Positions 47,639 through 62,409 of a DNA stretch of 64,000 nt are shown in pieces (positions within the stretch are counted from its first letter, which is position 1; the number at the start of each line of letters is the position of its first letter). Below the pieces are notes generated by a model. It saw nothing but the letters and a program-made list of their open reading frames with translations. It had not been told where the DNA came from and ran no database searches. This DNA comes from Anastatus disparis (Eukaryota > Arthropoda > Insecta > Hymenoptera > Eupelmidae), in NCBI GenBank assembly GCA_017163975.1, contig JAFFSR010000221.1, positions 6,634,001 through 6,698,000 on the forward strand, read 5' to 3'. A program made the position numbers and the translations under genes.

Positions 47639-50039
47639 GAAAAAAAATAATCTGGAAAATCAAAAAAGTAAATATTTTTAACTGGAGAAAAAATTCGCTG
47701 ATAAAATTTTTTTTCCATGTTTACGTTAGCTCGAACATTTATAGATTGAAAGTGAAATAGTATATTTAATGAAAGTTACATGGGTAAAAGGAAAAGCGTT
47801 CAATTTATTTTTTATCTGAGTTATTTTTACTAACGCGTATCTTTTCACCTACTCTTTTCAAAAAGTTATAACCAATCGTAAAAAATAGAAATAATTTTGA
47901 ACCGTTTCTATAACTCACAAGATTGAAATCGTTACAAAATGATACACAAAAAAGATTAATTATACGTTTTAAAATCTATATTTTTAAAAACAAACATTCT
48001 TTTTTTTCGTATATTTTTTGACAAGAAAATATTTATTTCCAAATTTTCAACGTTAGTAATTAATTCTTCAAAGTTATTAGTTTTATTCTATATAAATATT
48101 AAATGTACATATTATATGACAAAAAAAATTGTAGACATACAATTATACTTTCGTAATTATTTTCATTCTTTCTTAAAGTACACTTTATCCTATTGTCAAC
48201 GCATATAGAAATGAAAAATGAAAGCATCGTTCACATTTTTATTTGAGATTTTCTCAAAGATTTGCCAGTGGTACAGATTTAAAGGGGAGAGGAGAAGCAT
48301 ATACAAGAGGAGAACAAGAGAGAGCATCGCCCTGTAAGGCATTGTTTTCAAGCTATTGTCTTCATTCTCACTTCCTCTTCCCCCCCCCCTCTCACCGGCT
48401 TTGCTTCCCCTGCTACAAACCAAATCCTCTGTTGTCGCCGTCGTTGCTTCAACAATCGCACGAATAACATTCTCTATGTACTATATAAGTGCTATAGTCG
48501 CGTAAAATGCCAAGCAAATAAAGAAGTATGATTATTCTCTTACCCGGTATAAATGTATAAGTAAATATGAAAAAAAAGATATATTGGTAGGTGTTTTTAT
48601 TCGTTTTAAACTTTGGTACGATAAATCTGATTGTGTTTTATTATTATTTGTATTACTAAGCAATACTCCTTTTTTTATACACACCCACATAACGCACACA
48701 TATATGCAATATTTTTTGTTGTGAAATCACGTACGTACTTTAATACTATAAATACTTTATTAAAAAAGGCAAATATCGAAAATATCTTGTCGTAAATTCT
48801 AAAATCATACAAGAAGATATGATAAAATTTGCGCGATTTAATACTTTTACATTTTTCTTTGATTAATTTTAATAGAATTGCGTTTATTCTGTGCAACGAG
48901 AAGTTTTGCTCTTAAAAGTGCACTCTTTCTTCTGCCTTAAGCAAAGAATGTCGGAAATGAAACAGTAATACAAAAGAGGAACGTATAAAAAGAGAAAAAA
49001 AAGAGAGATAGGAAGAGACTGGTCGAGAGAAAAACGAACCTTGTTCGCAAGAAACAAATTTAATATTTACCAGAAAGCCGAGTAATCTAAGGATGGGAAA
49101 CGGAAGCTATACGTAATACGTAGATGAAAGATATGAAGCTTTAGGGAAAAAAAAAGAATATTAAAAAGAATTTTGCCAGATTATTTCAGTTCTTCTTATT
49201 CAATTGTTTCTTTAAGTGGAGAAACTAGTTTCTATAAGAAATTGTAATAATTGTACAAAACCATATCAACTAAAGAAAAAAAAAGAAAAAATGGGGAAAG
49301 GACCAAACTGAAAAAAATTAAGTTAAAGATCGACAAAAGAACAATCTATTGTCACTTTCGCTTGATATTAACCACGTCCTGCGGTGCTAATTTCATCCGA
49401 TACTACTCACCCTTTAATAAGCAAATATTTTAAGTCTCACAGACAATTTACTTCTCTCACTTTATTTTTCTTAGCATTATAAAAGTTGTAGTTTTTAGTT
49501 TTGCAGGAATCCTATTAACACCGCTTTTTTATACTGACGCACTTGATCCATCACGGTATTTAAGTGTATTACATTTTGTTGGCTAAAAAAAAGTTTCATT
49601 TATAATGTTTTACCCAGAGTGTAACACGTCGCACCGAAGTGATTTATGCTTCAGTTCATAAGAAAACAAGGATGTTAGAAGCGAGTGTGACAGAAATTTT
49701 TAACATAAATGATGCATGTTTATGTACGAAATAAGGATTTCTTATATTTAATGATAAATTAGTTTTTTTTTCTTTTATTCTATATCATTAATGTATTTAA
49801 ATTGAACACTTTGTTTTTCTATTAATTGCTACAAATTAGCGTAATTTATCAGTATTTTTTAAATTCTGATAACTAATTTATGATACAGTTATAAATAAGA
49901 AGAAAGTTGTTAAATTTTATGAAAAAGCAGATAATATTTTTATCAATTTTTCTTATGACTTACAAGGAACAGTAAGAAAAGACTTTTTTAACATTAAGTA
50001 TCTTAAAGAGCTCAACAGTATACAGAGGATCACATTGCA
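47639..50039. other. Non-coding stretch with purine and pyrimidine tracts
   Basis: AT-rich to 48240. A block at 48260-48480 then has a purine-rich tract followed by a pyrimidine-rich tract, including a run of ten C's at about 48380-48389. Purine-rich sequence recurs at about 48940-49050 and 49140-49170. No gene is supported. Confidence 0.5.
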
Positions 50040-50540
50040 AAGTAAAGAACAGCGAGTGTGGCAAGCGAGTAAACGTCGTGTGCGTTACTTAGTTGGGTCT
50101 CTCTTTCTCGTCTGAAGCTTACTTTTCTAGCACGGACGGTACCCTTTACGAAGATAGAGGAAATTTCGCCATTAGACTTAAGCTACCCGTTGAGGTACTG
50201 GGCGTATCAACGGCACATCTACTCGTTCAAAAAAGGAAAGAGAAGGGAAAGGGGAGAGAAGGAGTAAAGGCGCTGGGAAATGGAGTCGCCATTAACGCTA
50301 ATACTTTTGCAAAGACGCGGGGCGTGCCGAGGCCGACGAGGAACGCAGTAGCAATAGAAAGCAAGTAAGCGAATGAGACGAAAAATAAAGGGAATACGAG
50401 AGAGAATAAGAAGAAGAGAAAGAGAAAACGGAGAAGAGGAAACGAAATGGAGAAGATGAGGTGGATAACGATTTTCTCGTTAAAGATTCACATGATCGTC
50501 TATCGTTAGGTTAGTAGAGCGAAACCTCCACCCTAACCCC
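50040..50540. promoter_or_regulatory. GC-richer island with long purine tract
   Basis: CpG-containing, balanced sequence at 50040-50360 is followed by a strongly purine-rich + strand (GA-rich) to about 50460. The open frame 50093-50368 has no ATG start (its first codon is TTG) and no recognised similarity. The CpG island plus GA-rich tract arrangement matches the block near 43.8-44.4 kb and suggests a promoter or enhancer. This is inferred from composition. Confidence 0.25.
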
Positions 50541-53500
50541 TTGGGTATTCCGTAAAAGCAGAAAATTTTAATTTGAATTACAAATTATACTGAACAGTAA
50601 TTTTGCTCTGTACCAAAAATATATACTTTTGTACGGTTATTCGAGTCTCGCGACTTACTTCCCCATACGCCGTCTCGTAATGCTCTTTGGGACCATTAAA
50701 TAGAAAAGAATTCAACCAGAACTTTAAAAAATAAAGTTATTATTTGGCTTTTAATTATTTAAAGTATGAATTACTATTGTGTAATTAATGTTAGAAGTGA
50801 ATGATTTTTCTAATGTTGAATTATTTTTTTTATTCAGTATTAAAGTATTATCTTTATTTTGATTGTAGCAAATGTATCACATTTTAGTTTTTGTATTTTT
50901 TTCAAACTTCTTATATTATATAATTATAATAATAAAAAATCAAAAACTACGACTTCATTATTTCTAGATACATTGAAGAATAAAAACACCAGAAATTATG
51001 TAAAATATTTTTATAAAATAGAATAATGTATTCTATTTTTTAGGATTAAAAATAAGTCAAAATTTTGATTTATACTGTGACAGGAAGTGAATCATAAATA
51101 TCTGTCACTGTTGAGGGCAACATCTTCTGATATCGAGGAAGGAACTCAAGATATTTACTATATTAAATAAAATTTCAAGAAATTGAAAAAAGTTGTTTAT
51201 AATTTTAATATTAAAGAAAAGACACTAGATTTATATATTTTAAAATAAATGATTGAAATAAAACTGTTTTTACATTTCTTTTATATGCATATTTTAATAA
51301 TTATTTGATTTTAAGATAAATAAGTAAAAATCGATTTACGCATTTAATGTGGTTGTTACATACAACTTTTTTGAGGCTGACTATATTTAGATTCATATCA
51401 CTTATTCTGTTAGAAAAGTCGACGAAAGATTTTATTGATAGCAATTTTAAAAAGAACGACTTTCTCTTGCACATGTTTGAAACAAGTCTATCTTCCTTAA
51501 GATTTTGAAGTTACTTTCTTACACTGGATTCTAAAGTACCTTTTTCATGCAAGACTTTCTTATAATATTTTATAAACTACTACTTTGAGGCAGAATACGT
51601 CGATATCAATTATTGCACTAACAAAAATAATAATTTTAGAGTTGTTAAATTTAATTATTAGAAATATCTTCGAATGAAGGTTTATTAAAAAAGTCTAGCA
51701 AATCGATTAATTTGATAGATTCAAACTTTTAAACTATTTTATATGAATAAAAAAAAAGATTTGTAAAGATTGTTTTCACGAGACTAAGGGGCAAAAAACC
51801 TTTTTGTAACTTTCCGTGAGAAGCTCGTGTGTAAAGAACAATCTTTTCTAGTTAAGTGATACACAATATTACAGAAAATAACGTGAACATAAAACGATTT
51901 AGGAAAGTTCAATTTATATCCTTGTTACGAAAACTACTGCTAGAATTATTGAAAAAATTTTTTCGTAAAAATAGCTCTGGTTTTAGTATAAACATTTATA
52001 CAAGGAATTCACTGAAAGAAAAAAATCAAAGTAATCAATTGATTTAATAATAAGTTTATATTATTAGAAAATTATTTTTTCTGAATCAGTTAAATATATA
52101 AAACAAATATTCGGTATGTTAACAATTTCATTAAAATACATTGAGAAATAAAAATGTCCTATTTTTAAAAATAATAACAAAAATTTCTTTATATTTATTG
52201 GTTAAACAAAAACACAAATTCAAATAAAAAGTCAAAAGAAAGATAAGAAATAGATTTAACAGATGTTATTTACGTGCGTCTGGGATTAGTTTGTCCAAAG
52301 GACAGTATAACACCATTTTGATGATCCGTAAGGACCTTGAACTTTCAAAGCTTACATTAAAGCTCACGAAGGAGAACACTTCAAAAGGGATGAGGATTCT
52401 ATAAAAGAATCACAGGGAATCAGGACAAAGTGAATTTGCGAACGAACCCAAGAGGAAAATAGAAAAAAATTGTGATGGAATTGAAAGGGCATTGACCATC
52501 AATATAACACGTGGTCCGTGCTAACAGTCTATTTAGGGAGTCACCCTATGGTATATTAGTTTTTTTCTTCATTTTTTTTTCGTACCCTCCATTATCAAAA
52601 TCGATCAATGATGATTTTCATAGCTGAAATGATAAAACATGATAAATTATGGAATATTTAAAAATTGTATTTGATTATAATTCAGAATCAATCCTGGATA
52701 AAAAGTCCCGGAAATAAATATCAGTAGCTTTATTAAATTATATTATGATAAAAAAATACTTTTATTCAAAGGTTTTATTTATCGTTACAATTTTAATTTT
52801 TGTAATAAGGTTGGAGATCTAATGAAGTAGAATGATCAGATTTTGGTCAAACTCACTAATAGTTTAATATTTTCAATTAAAATAAGTTACATTTTTCAAT
52901 TTAATATATTTATGATAAATTGTAAATAATTTTTCAAAACTGATTTGAATTGAAAGACATTATGCAACATCATTTTATTTGAATTTAAACAAAATAATTA
53001 TTAATACTTTAAATACCATTTTAACATTTTAATTATAAAAATTTGAAAGTTACTAATATTTTACTTTTCTAAAATAATTCTGTTCTGCTACGTCCAGTGA
53101 AAGTGTTTATATCAGACAAACATGCTTGAAGGAACGGACAAGCGGGACAAAGTAATGAATGTCGACAACTAATCTGATTGACATAACGAACGACCTAGCT
53201 CGGAATAGATTTCGTCCTGTGGATTTTGTACACAATATGAAGAGTCAGTGTTACCCTTTTTTTAAGAAAAAAATTCTCCCAGTAAAAATATGACTTCATT
53301 TTGATCTTTTAATTAAAAACTAATATGTGATTTTGTAATACAAAATTTGCATTTCATATTAAATTACATTTTGATAATATGCATGAATTATAAGAATAAA
53401 GTATTTATCTTAAAATTCACATAAATAAATAGAGACTTTTTATTACTAACATATTTCAAACTGAAATAAGAAATACAGAAAGTAGTTTTACATGTGAAAA

Positions 53501-55838
53501 ATATTCCATTTTTGTTGTATTTTTACAAATTTTTAACAATGCATAATTTGTAAATATATTTATATTTTATAATAAGTTTTAAAATAAAGTAAAAATAAAA
53601 AATTCATAAACTATTCTTCATACCAAAAAATGGTAAAACAGATTCAATTTTCAACAATAACTTTATTTTACATAAAAAAATTATAATATAAGCCATTTCC
53701 ATTGATTTAATGCTTAATTTCAGCAAGTAATTGTAAATGTTTTAATAAAGCTATAAAATTCATTCATAACTACTCATAACTTTCAAAAAATTGAACGTTG
53801 ATGCTGTTTATTTCAAATTTTAGTTGAAAATATTCCATAGTTAGAAAAAAATCTGAAATCCAAATGGAACGCATTCTCTTTGTCTGTTAGACAAATAGAT
53901 TAAATATAATTTAAAACCTTTTTATGCTATAAGATATTTAAAAAAAATTATATATTCAGTAATTTTTTAATATAAACAATAAAACAATTAATAAAGCTTC
54001 TGTGCAATTGTAAAATTTTATCTATAACATTAAAAAACTATATTTAAATCAACGAGTTAAGAGATTGCATATTAATGATTCATCGCTACAGAAGATCTGA
54101 TAATAATAATACGACAATATATACAAGTGCATGAAAAGAATGGTAAACAAGCCAAGAATACAAAGAAAGGAAATAGAAAATAAAAAGGAAAGAATAGCAT
54201 TCAAGCGTAACCAATGAGATTGTGAATTCTCTCTCTCCCCCCATATAAGTTGGCAAGACTTTTTCTAAAGCGCCATTCGCAAATGTATGGGAAAATCAGT
54301 GGAACGATATCGTCGTCGTCTCTCAAGCACGTTCGATTTAAGACACGTCCGAACGATCGAACTACCTCCTTTCCAAACGCCATTGGTGCGTCTCAACATT
54401 TACATGGAAAACTCAGAGGTTAACTTTCTTTTTCACAAAAGAAGAAAGAGATATACTCATACAGTATGCACCGTAGAAAAGAAAACCAAGAAAAAAAAAT
54501 CTTCAAAGAATGGGAGGGAATAACATTAAGAAAATAGTATGAAAGGAAAAAAAATGATAAAAATAAAAAGAGTAAAAGGGAAAATTTGTGAAAATATGCG
54601 TATACGACTTTGCGTGTATTAAATATTAATGATAGATAAGTACATTTTTTTAATCTTTTCTTTTTTAAACGATTCAACATTAAAATACTAGTAAACTTTT
54701 ATTGAATCTCATGAAATTTGAATAATGATATTTTCGAATGCAAAGAAACTGTAATAAAAAGATTAGCAAATGTGAATAAAGGAAATTGGGTCAAGTTAAA
54801 GACTTTTAGCGGAAAGTATTACATAATTTATATTTGCCAAAATGTATTAACAGAAATGGTATTATTATTTAAAAATAAGTTACGTGTTAAGAAATAAAGG
54901 GTATCAAATAATTTACAATCATTGATAAAAAAAGAAATGGAAATAGGTAATATGTTTTTTATATTTTGCAATATTTTTATTATTTTTATAATAATAGCGT
55001 TACAGTTGTATATTATAAATTTTTCAAAAGCAAATAAGATTAAAGTATATTACTTGAATGTAAAACAGTATAAAGTCAAACAAAGAATTTAAAAAAAATC
55101 AATTTTTTGAATGATTCTAATTTAATAAAAAAATTTTGATTGGTCCGAAATTAAAATTAAAAGTATTTATAAGAATACTGTTTGAATGAATTTAATAATG
55201 GTTATTTTTAGAATGTTGAAAGACTGAAATGAATTAGCTGTTAGGTTCTGCAGAACATTCCTTTATTATAAATATAGAATGTAAAAACAGTTATGAAAAA
55301 TCTATACATAATTTTCAAACAGTAAACACATAACTTAAAAAAATGTCTTAACAATTTTCAGAACAAATAACATCTCATTTTCTTATAAATTTTGCAATAA
55401 AAATTTTAAAATCGAGTTTTTAAAAATTTTATTTGCGTTTATACTTGGTCGTGTGTACGTGTATTGAAAAATAAGTAAGAAATTTTTCGCTTCCATGGCA
55501 AGATTAACTGCTATGATCGATGAAGACGCATTGCTCTATTGAAAGCACTGAAAACTATTTCGAGCGTTATAAATCTGGTTTTAAACTTTTTTTAAAATAA
55601 TTCTTACAAATATTGATAGTTTAAGTAGTAATTTAATTATATTTATTTAATCGACCAATGGCGCTATAGATTTTTAAGATCAATAATTATTTAAAAGTAA
55701 TGTAGATAAAAAATTATTAAAAAATTTTAATTCAGTTTAATATTTCAAGACTAAAAAATATTTAGAATCATTTGTTTTAAAATTCACTACTTAAAAGCAA
55801 TTAATTGTAATCACTATTGCGAATTAGAAGAAAATAAT
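50541..55838. other. Long non-coding stretch
   Basis: AT-rich sequence with balanced patches at about 52260-52560, 53090-53230 and 54190-54430. The last includes GATATCGTCGTCGTCTC and CCGAACGATCGAAC and could be regulatory. No coding frame, RNA gene or complete mobile element is recognised. Confidence 0.5.
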
Positions 55839-56037
55839 CTTATTTTTTATTTAACGTCGCTGTATTTATTCTATCACTACGATGCTAATTAGCGACGGAG
55901 GTTTTCGGTGCGTTTGTGAACAAAGCACATGTAAAGTACAGTGGTGCTTATGTTAATTGGCCGAGACCGGGATTCGAACTGGAGTCCTCGAGATTATAAA
56001 TCCTAAGCTCTACCGAGTGAGCCACTGAGACCTCGAT
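55839..56037 (-). mobile_element. tRNA-derived SINE, copy 4
   Basis: A near-full-length minus-strand copy. On the minus strand the A box TGGCTCACTCGGTAGAGC corresponds to 56007-56024 and matches copy 3 exactly. The B box GTTCGAATCC corresponds to 55970-55979. The anticodon position reads TAT rather than CAT, so it has drifted. The 3' end AAATACAGCGACGTTAAAT and an A-tail (T's from about 55842) are present. Confidence 0.88.
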
Positions 56038-59000
56038 ATATGATTTTACTCTAAGTTGATTTCTTAAGAAATAGATATTGGTTTCAAAATTAAAACACAC
56101 GTACATATTAGAAAATAACAGAAATATTGTTTATTTTTCTTTTATTGTATGTAATTAATTTAAAAGTCACATTTCGGTAAAATTTTCGCTGATATCTCTA
56201 CGTTTTATAAATATAGATTTTTTTCTAAACCATATTATTAATAATTATAATAATAAAATCTAATTAAGTGTCCCTAGTCTCTAATTTTTTATTATCTAGA
56301 AATATGTTTGAGCTCTATTCTGGCACCAATCCAATTTTCATTGTTCAAGATCGTTTTGCTGTTATAGAGTCTTTGACTTCAGAAAAAAACGCCAGTACAC
56401 ATACGTGTGTGCATGTGTGTGTATTAATTTAAAAAGAAATATTTAAATTAATTATCACATAGTTAAAGATAAGCATAAAATAATTATACTAACAATCTAT
56501 CAAACAAAAAAAAATTAAGAAACCGAACCTATATCTTATTTTTTTAGCTAGAATAGTTGTCAATAATTATAAAATTTTCGGCAAAGAAAATATACAATTA
56601 CAATTTTATAAATTTTATTATTTGTTAAATTGTGAATCTCTTCTAACGAATTTATTTCATTAGTTTTTATAACGGAATGATATTTTCAATGTTTGTCTAC
56701 TCTTTTTTTAACTTTTGTTCAAACACAATCACTTTTAGCTTTAATATAAATATTTAAAACTGTTTTAGATAAATATTTGAAACTTATTGTTATTTTTAAC
56801 TATAAAATACATATAGATATCTTGTAAAAACTTGTATTTAATCGAATAACTTTTCAACACGTGGAAACGCCAATTAATTATTTACGTTAAAATATTATCA
56901 TCTGTATTTTAGGATTCATATAAATGTATATTGAATGAAAATCTATTTTGAACTATGAATAATCTTTTATAAGGCAATGACCGTATAAATCAAATTAAAT
57001 TTAAACAAAATGACATAAATAGAATGATATAAAATTTGATCATTTATATTATTCTTAAGAAAGCTTTAAGCTTATAAATAAGTACAAAAATAAATTACTT
57101 TCATTTATTAACTGATAGCAGAAAGGTATTCCAAAAAATCAATTTTGAATACCGAAAGTCAATCTCAATTGAACAGTGATATTCCAAAATTCAATTTAAG
57201 AAGATGTATCTATGTAGAAGTCAACAAAATTTTCAAACAATAGTAGTTTAGTAAAATTCAAATTTCATTTAAAACAAAGTTCTATCATGTATTCAAAAAT
57301 ATTCAATTTATATATTGTAATTGGTTTTGTTATTTTTTGTAATATATTTTCAATGATATCATTTATCTTTTAATTCATTAAGTATTAGAGTTGAGTTTTT
57401 CGATCGTTATCTAAGATAAAGTTTAAATGATTAGCACAGAAAAACGTGATATGAAAGAAAATTACAAATCACGTTTAAAATGATAATATCAATTAAAATT
57501 TTCTTCAATAAATATTTATTCAATTTGTTTTCTTATTCTTTTGCAAAAACAACGATGATTTTTTATTTATCACGTCTTCGTTTCCAAGGATACAAACATA
57601 ATATTGTTTTAATATTTGCAGTCACGAAAAATTCATAAAAAAATTAAATGGAGCTTTCATCTCTTCTTGATATTACAATTTTATATCCATAAAAATTACA
57701 ATTTATTTTTTCAAAGAAGTCGACTAAATTATTTTCCCAGAAGAAAATTCTTCTTCGAAAAACATCGAAATCAGTATGAATGAAAAATTTTCTTTTTTGA
57801 AGCACGCATATCTGTTAAAGTTACATTATTTGCTAGTGCAATTGTCGACATTCCAGCAAATCATTTCCTTTGAAGGAAAAAGAAAAAAAAATTAAAATGA
57901 AAAACGAGAAAAAGAAAAATGTATTAGAATACAGCGCGATTATACCAATTAGAACGTTTGAAATGGATTTCTTTATATCGTTACTTTCCATTGTTTTATA
58001 TTTTTGTAGTCAGTATTTCATTTTCTACAGTGTAACAACTACTGTTAGGATAATGATGATAATGAGCTTAGAAAAACGACCATTGTATGCTTATAGATGT
58101 TTTTTTACTGCTTATTCTTAGAGCGTAGTAGATATGATGTTCTTAAATCATTGCTTTTCTAAAATAACGACGAGTCTACGTTATATGGGCGTTGAGCAAA
58201 ACGTTAAAATGAAGAAAAGAATTTTTTTTAATGGCTAAAGAGATGTGTATAGATAATCGATCAATTCGACTTGCCTTAAAATGTGAAGTCAAGATGAGCT
58301 GTTTGTATTTATGAATATCTGCCTAAAGATAGTGCTGTTAGTTGGGTACAATATAGTCACCGGTTCACGAAAAAAATTTTTGCAATGAAATTTTGCATAA
58401 AAACTACAGCGACATTTCTTTTTGATTATTGTGATGGAATATCATAAAATTTTAGATGAAGTGCTGTCAAAATTATTGCCTTTACGATGAAAATTATTGG
58501 ACAAATTTTAAATTTCGCCCATGTGTTCAACAATATTTAAGGCGCGTATCCATAAAATAACCTTAAAGTATACGATGTCCCAGGAATTGTAGTGACGGTC
58601 ACCGTAATTTTTCTAGAAAAATTCTCTCCTTGTACAAGTAGCACGTTATTGGATTTCGCTTGGGCTGCTTGTTCTTTATTTTTTACTTCTTCTTTATTCA
58701 TTTTTTATCTTATTACGCCACACCGTAGACGTGCTTTGAATTTAACAATCGCATAGTATTCGAAGTTCAAATTAAGAATTACTATTTTTAGTACTTGAAA
58801 GTCAATTGTTACGATTAATTTAAAAAAATTCTATAACTTATTGACATTTTGTAGTAAAACATCAAAACCTAAAATAAAAATTAAAAGATTTAATCTTTTC
58901 TAAAATTGAATCTATGAATTTATAACTACCTAGTATTTTTAACTCCAATAGAATTTATAGGAACTTTTAAGTTATTTACGGTTGAGCATCACGATAATTA

Positions 59001-60879
59001 TTATACTAAAGATTTAATACTGAAATAAAAAAATAATAATAATAGTACTAAATTAATAGATCTTCATTTTACATATTTTTAGATATAAACTTATTTTATT
59101 ATTAAAAAATGAATAAAAATTTTACAATTATAAATGTCTCGAACGAAGACGTATAACTCAATAATCTAATTTTAAACTCTACTTAATCAATATAATATAG
59201 TTATAATGTTAGATTCATTATTCATAACAAATTTCTGACGTTTCATAGATAAAATGATAATATAAGTCAATGAAAATGAGGTTTCTTTTAAATAAGCTAT
59301 CAGATTATTACGTATACCGTACTCTTGATTTTTAAATAGGTCACGAAGCCGTTCAACTATCTTTTAATTTTCAAAAAAGTTTTATTTTAAAAAAATAATG
59401 AAGAAGTAGACGTAAACAAAAAATAATAGGAGAATGCAGAAGGTGAGACTCCGTAGGGATATGGTGGTTTTATAAAATGTGTATGTACGTGCATGTGTGT
59501 ATATATGTCGTTTGATTAATATTTTATTTATTTATTCCAGAAATATCTCAATGTTTTTACAAGTGTAATTTTCTTTCAGCTCATACATTTACCTGTCCAA
59601 AGAAACTGAAATTCGTATGCTAATAAGATAAAACTTGACTAAACTAAGTTACAATTATAATCTATATCGCTAAATAGTTTACATTGTTTATCAAACCACC
59701 AAATTAATCTTTAGCATACTTTTGCAAATATTTATTTATTGAATTAAGAGTTATTTTTAGTCAGTTTTTTAAGTGTTTTTAATTAAAAATTCAGTATTCA
59801 AAACTTTTAGTCTTTAGGCAACTAATATGTTTTTAACACATTTGTATGCTACTTTCACACATTCTTAATTTAATATATTATTGTTATAAAATGAATCACA
59901 GTACAATCTAATTTCAATATTATTTTCTTTTATTTTATTTTAAATATAAATAAAGTTCTTTTCAATCATCAAATTTCATTTGGTTAAAAAATAATTAAAT
60001 AAAAAATACATTTATTTGTAGCATAATAAAAATCAATAATTGACAAAAATTTTACAGAAAATATTACATTAATGATTGTATCAGCGACTTGAATGTAAGT
60101 AATTTCAATATTTTGTTATATTTTTACAAATGTAAAATATTTCGCCTTGCAGAGCATCACTTTTCTTGTGTAAAGTAAGAACGTGACCCGAAAATTTTAT
60201 TCCCTTTAAACGTGACGATATACTCTGATACTTCCTTTTAACCTCACTTAAGGCGAAGCACCTGTGATTTTTATCAATTATTTAACAGTTAAATGAACGT
60301 TATCTCATTAGAGGCAGAGAAATTTTTTTTAAAATTTGACTTAAATTCGCGATTAATTCAAATTTTACCGTAAACGTAAAGTTTTCGTGCTTGAGTTTTT
60401 TTTTGCCACAGAGATAATGTGAATTTCAAAACCATTTTTTTTTGTGTACGCTACATACGATTATTAGACAGTTTAAAATGCTTCGAAACGTAACTTTTCA
60501 TATATCTGGCTTGTAAAGCATGTCAAAGAGTTTCAGGTACGGTAAGCAACTCGTTGACTGTAAAGAGAAAAAATGCAAACAAAAAGAAAATTTCACAAGC
60601 GACTATTGAAAATGCGGGATTGTCACAGTACACTTGAAAATAAAAGTTGCAATAAATCTGGTAATATTTTGTAAACACAGAATTTTTAGGAAAAAACTTT
60701 TTCAAAAGCTACTTTAAAATCGTTTACATCGAAAGAATTGTAAAAAATTATTTATTGTGATTATCCTTCAATTTTTTGCAAATTTAAAAAAAAATAGAAA
60801 CATTCACTGAAGAATTTAGTATCTTCATTTATTTTTGTGTTTTAGCCTCTTTTTTACTCTTTCTCTTTAGCTTTTTCTC
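56038..60879. other. Long non-coding stretch
   Basis: Very AT-rich. A small ACGTGTGTGCATGTGTGT patch lies at about 56403-56421, and slightly balanced patches occur at about 58120-58260, 58530-58720 and 60140-60260. The frame at 57870-58121 is lysine-rich and then hydrophobic, with no recognised identity. A donor-like AAG|GTGAGA at about 59440 has no partner. Nothing else is supported. Confidence 0.55.
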
Positions 60880-61400
60880 CCTTGGCAGTTCAGCTTATGT
60901 CAAGCGTAGTGAACGCAGGACTCGTCCGATGTCGTGTAGCTCGTAGAAGCGGCAACGACTCAACGAGAGTAGAGAGGAAGAGAGAGAGAGAGAGTAACGG
61001 CTCGACTGGTTTAGAAGCGTGCACTGACTCCCTTGACATCGAGAAAGGCTAAGACCTACTTGAACCAACAGGGCTGAAACATTAGTAGAGGAAAAAATGT
61101 TGCGGCAATGGGTAAAAGCTACCGATGAATGTCACTGTATATATACACATAAAACTCCAAGTATATACCAAATTAACCAGTGCACACACACGCTCGCATG
61201 GAATATACATTTGGCTTTTCTTATTCGTCGGTGTGTTTGTGCACGAGCGTACACGTGCATACGTATATGCGCTTCGGTAGCACGCATTAACAGAAGAGGA
61301 CTTGCCAGTTTTCCGTTGGGGACTCCAAAAGAGGGGAAATGCAACGGGAATGGGAATGGGAATAGCGCAATGTAGTGCTCACGGGACTCGTGACGTTATG
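60880..61400. promoter_or_regulatory. GC-richer island
   Basis: Balanced, CpG-containing sequence with a GAGA tract at about 60977-60994 and a GGGAAT triple repeat at about 61346-61363. The frame 61097-61375 has an ATG and 92 codons, but its Cys/Arg/Ile-rich product comes from TATA- and CACA-type repeats and matches nothing known. It could be regulatory or a 5' leader. Confidence 0.25.
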
Positions 61401-62041
61401 GTTCGAAAGTACCAAGTACTACTGTTCTTTCCACATCCTTGAGCTTAAGCAAGTGTTCATTCGACTTATTTTTACCTTTTTTTTTTCTTTTATTTTTCTA
61501 TCTTCCATTTTTTCCCTATCTCTACAGTTATTTAAATTATAAATGTTGTTAAATTAAGTATTTTTTAAGTATCAAATTGTTTATCACTAATTTTGTCACC
61601 AGGATTAAATAATAATTTTTCATTCTAAATCATAGAATTTTGTTAAAATAATTTTTTTTTATTCAACGATTATTTACTATTATATTTAAAATATGAATTT
61701 ATTGATATGAAATTAAATATTTATAAATATTTATCATTGATTCAATAAATTTTCAATTACACTATGATCGTTGAGCGGATTCTTCGCTAAAGGTTATTAT
61801 CAAGGTACACCGAGAAACAAATATCGTTTATTTGATAATTGTAAAATGAAATTCTGAAAATTTACATAACAAAATAAATACGTATTTTTGAAACCATATA
61901 ACAAGCAGTTGTAAATCTGGCAAACAGAAAACAAATTCGAATTTTATTATTATCGAGAGTACATTCGGGGGATAACGTTTTTATTTGAGTTTTGCAATCA
62001 GATTACAATAATCGTACCAGTGTATTTTGAAACAGTAAGCT
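61401..62041. other. Non-coding AT-rich stretch
   Basis: A T-rich tract at about 61470-61520, then AT-rich sequence without recognisable features. Confidence 0.6.
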
Positions 62042-62409
62042 ACAAAATAAAAAGGTTATTAAAAACTGCTGAATCAAGAGCAGTTCGATACCCAAAAGAA
62101 ATTTAATATTGAAAAAAAAGAGGTCAATACGAAATAAAAATGAAATTCGTCTAATCGATACTTTAATCGATCTTTAATAAAAAAGACATATTTATATACA
62201 TAAATAAAAGCTTTGGAAAAATATCTTCTACAATTTGTCGTATTTTGGTAACTTTTTATTTGGTAACAATTGTTAAGTTGCAAAATAAAAAGTTATTAAA
62301 AGCTACTGAATCACGTGAAATTTCATTCAAAAAGAGAACTGATATTGAAAAGAGGTCAATATAAGATAAAAATTAAGTTAAAAGTATAATCGAAGCTTTC
62401 ATCGATCAT
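62042..62409 (+). repeat. Tandem duplication, two diverged units about 238 bp apart
   Basis: Unit A (62042-62172) and unit B (62280-62409) share AAAATAAAAAG followed by TTATTAAAA(A/G)CT, CTGAATCA, ATATTGAAA, AGAGGTCAATA and ATCGAT in the same order. Divergence is substantial, so this is an old direct duplication of non-coding DNA. The intervening 62173-62279 is unique and includes a GGTAAC-type motif twice (62249-62265). Confidence 0.75.

Noticed and set aside
50093..50368. 91-codon frame in the 50-kb island
   Set aside because: It begins at TTG with no internal ATG and has no recognised similarity. The island is better explained as regulatory.
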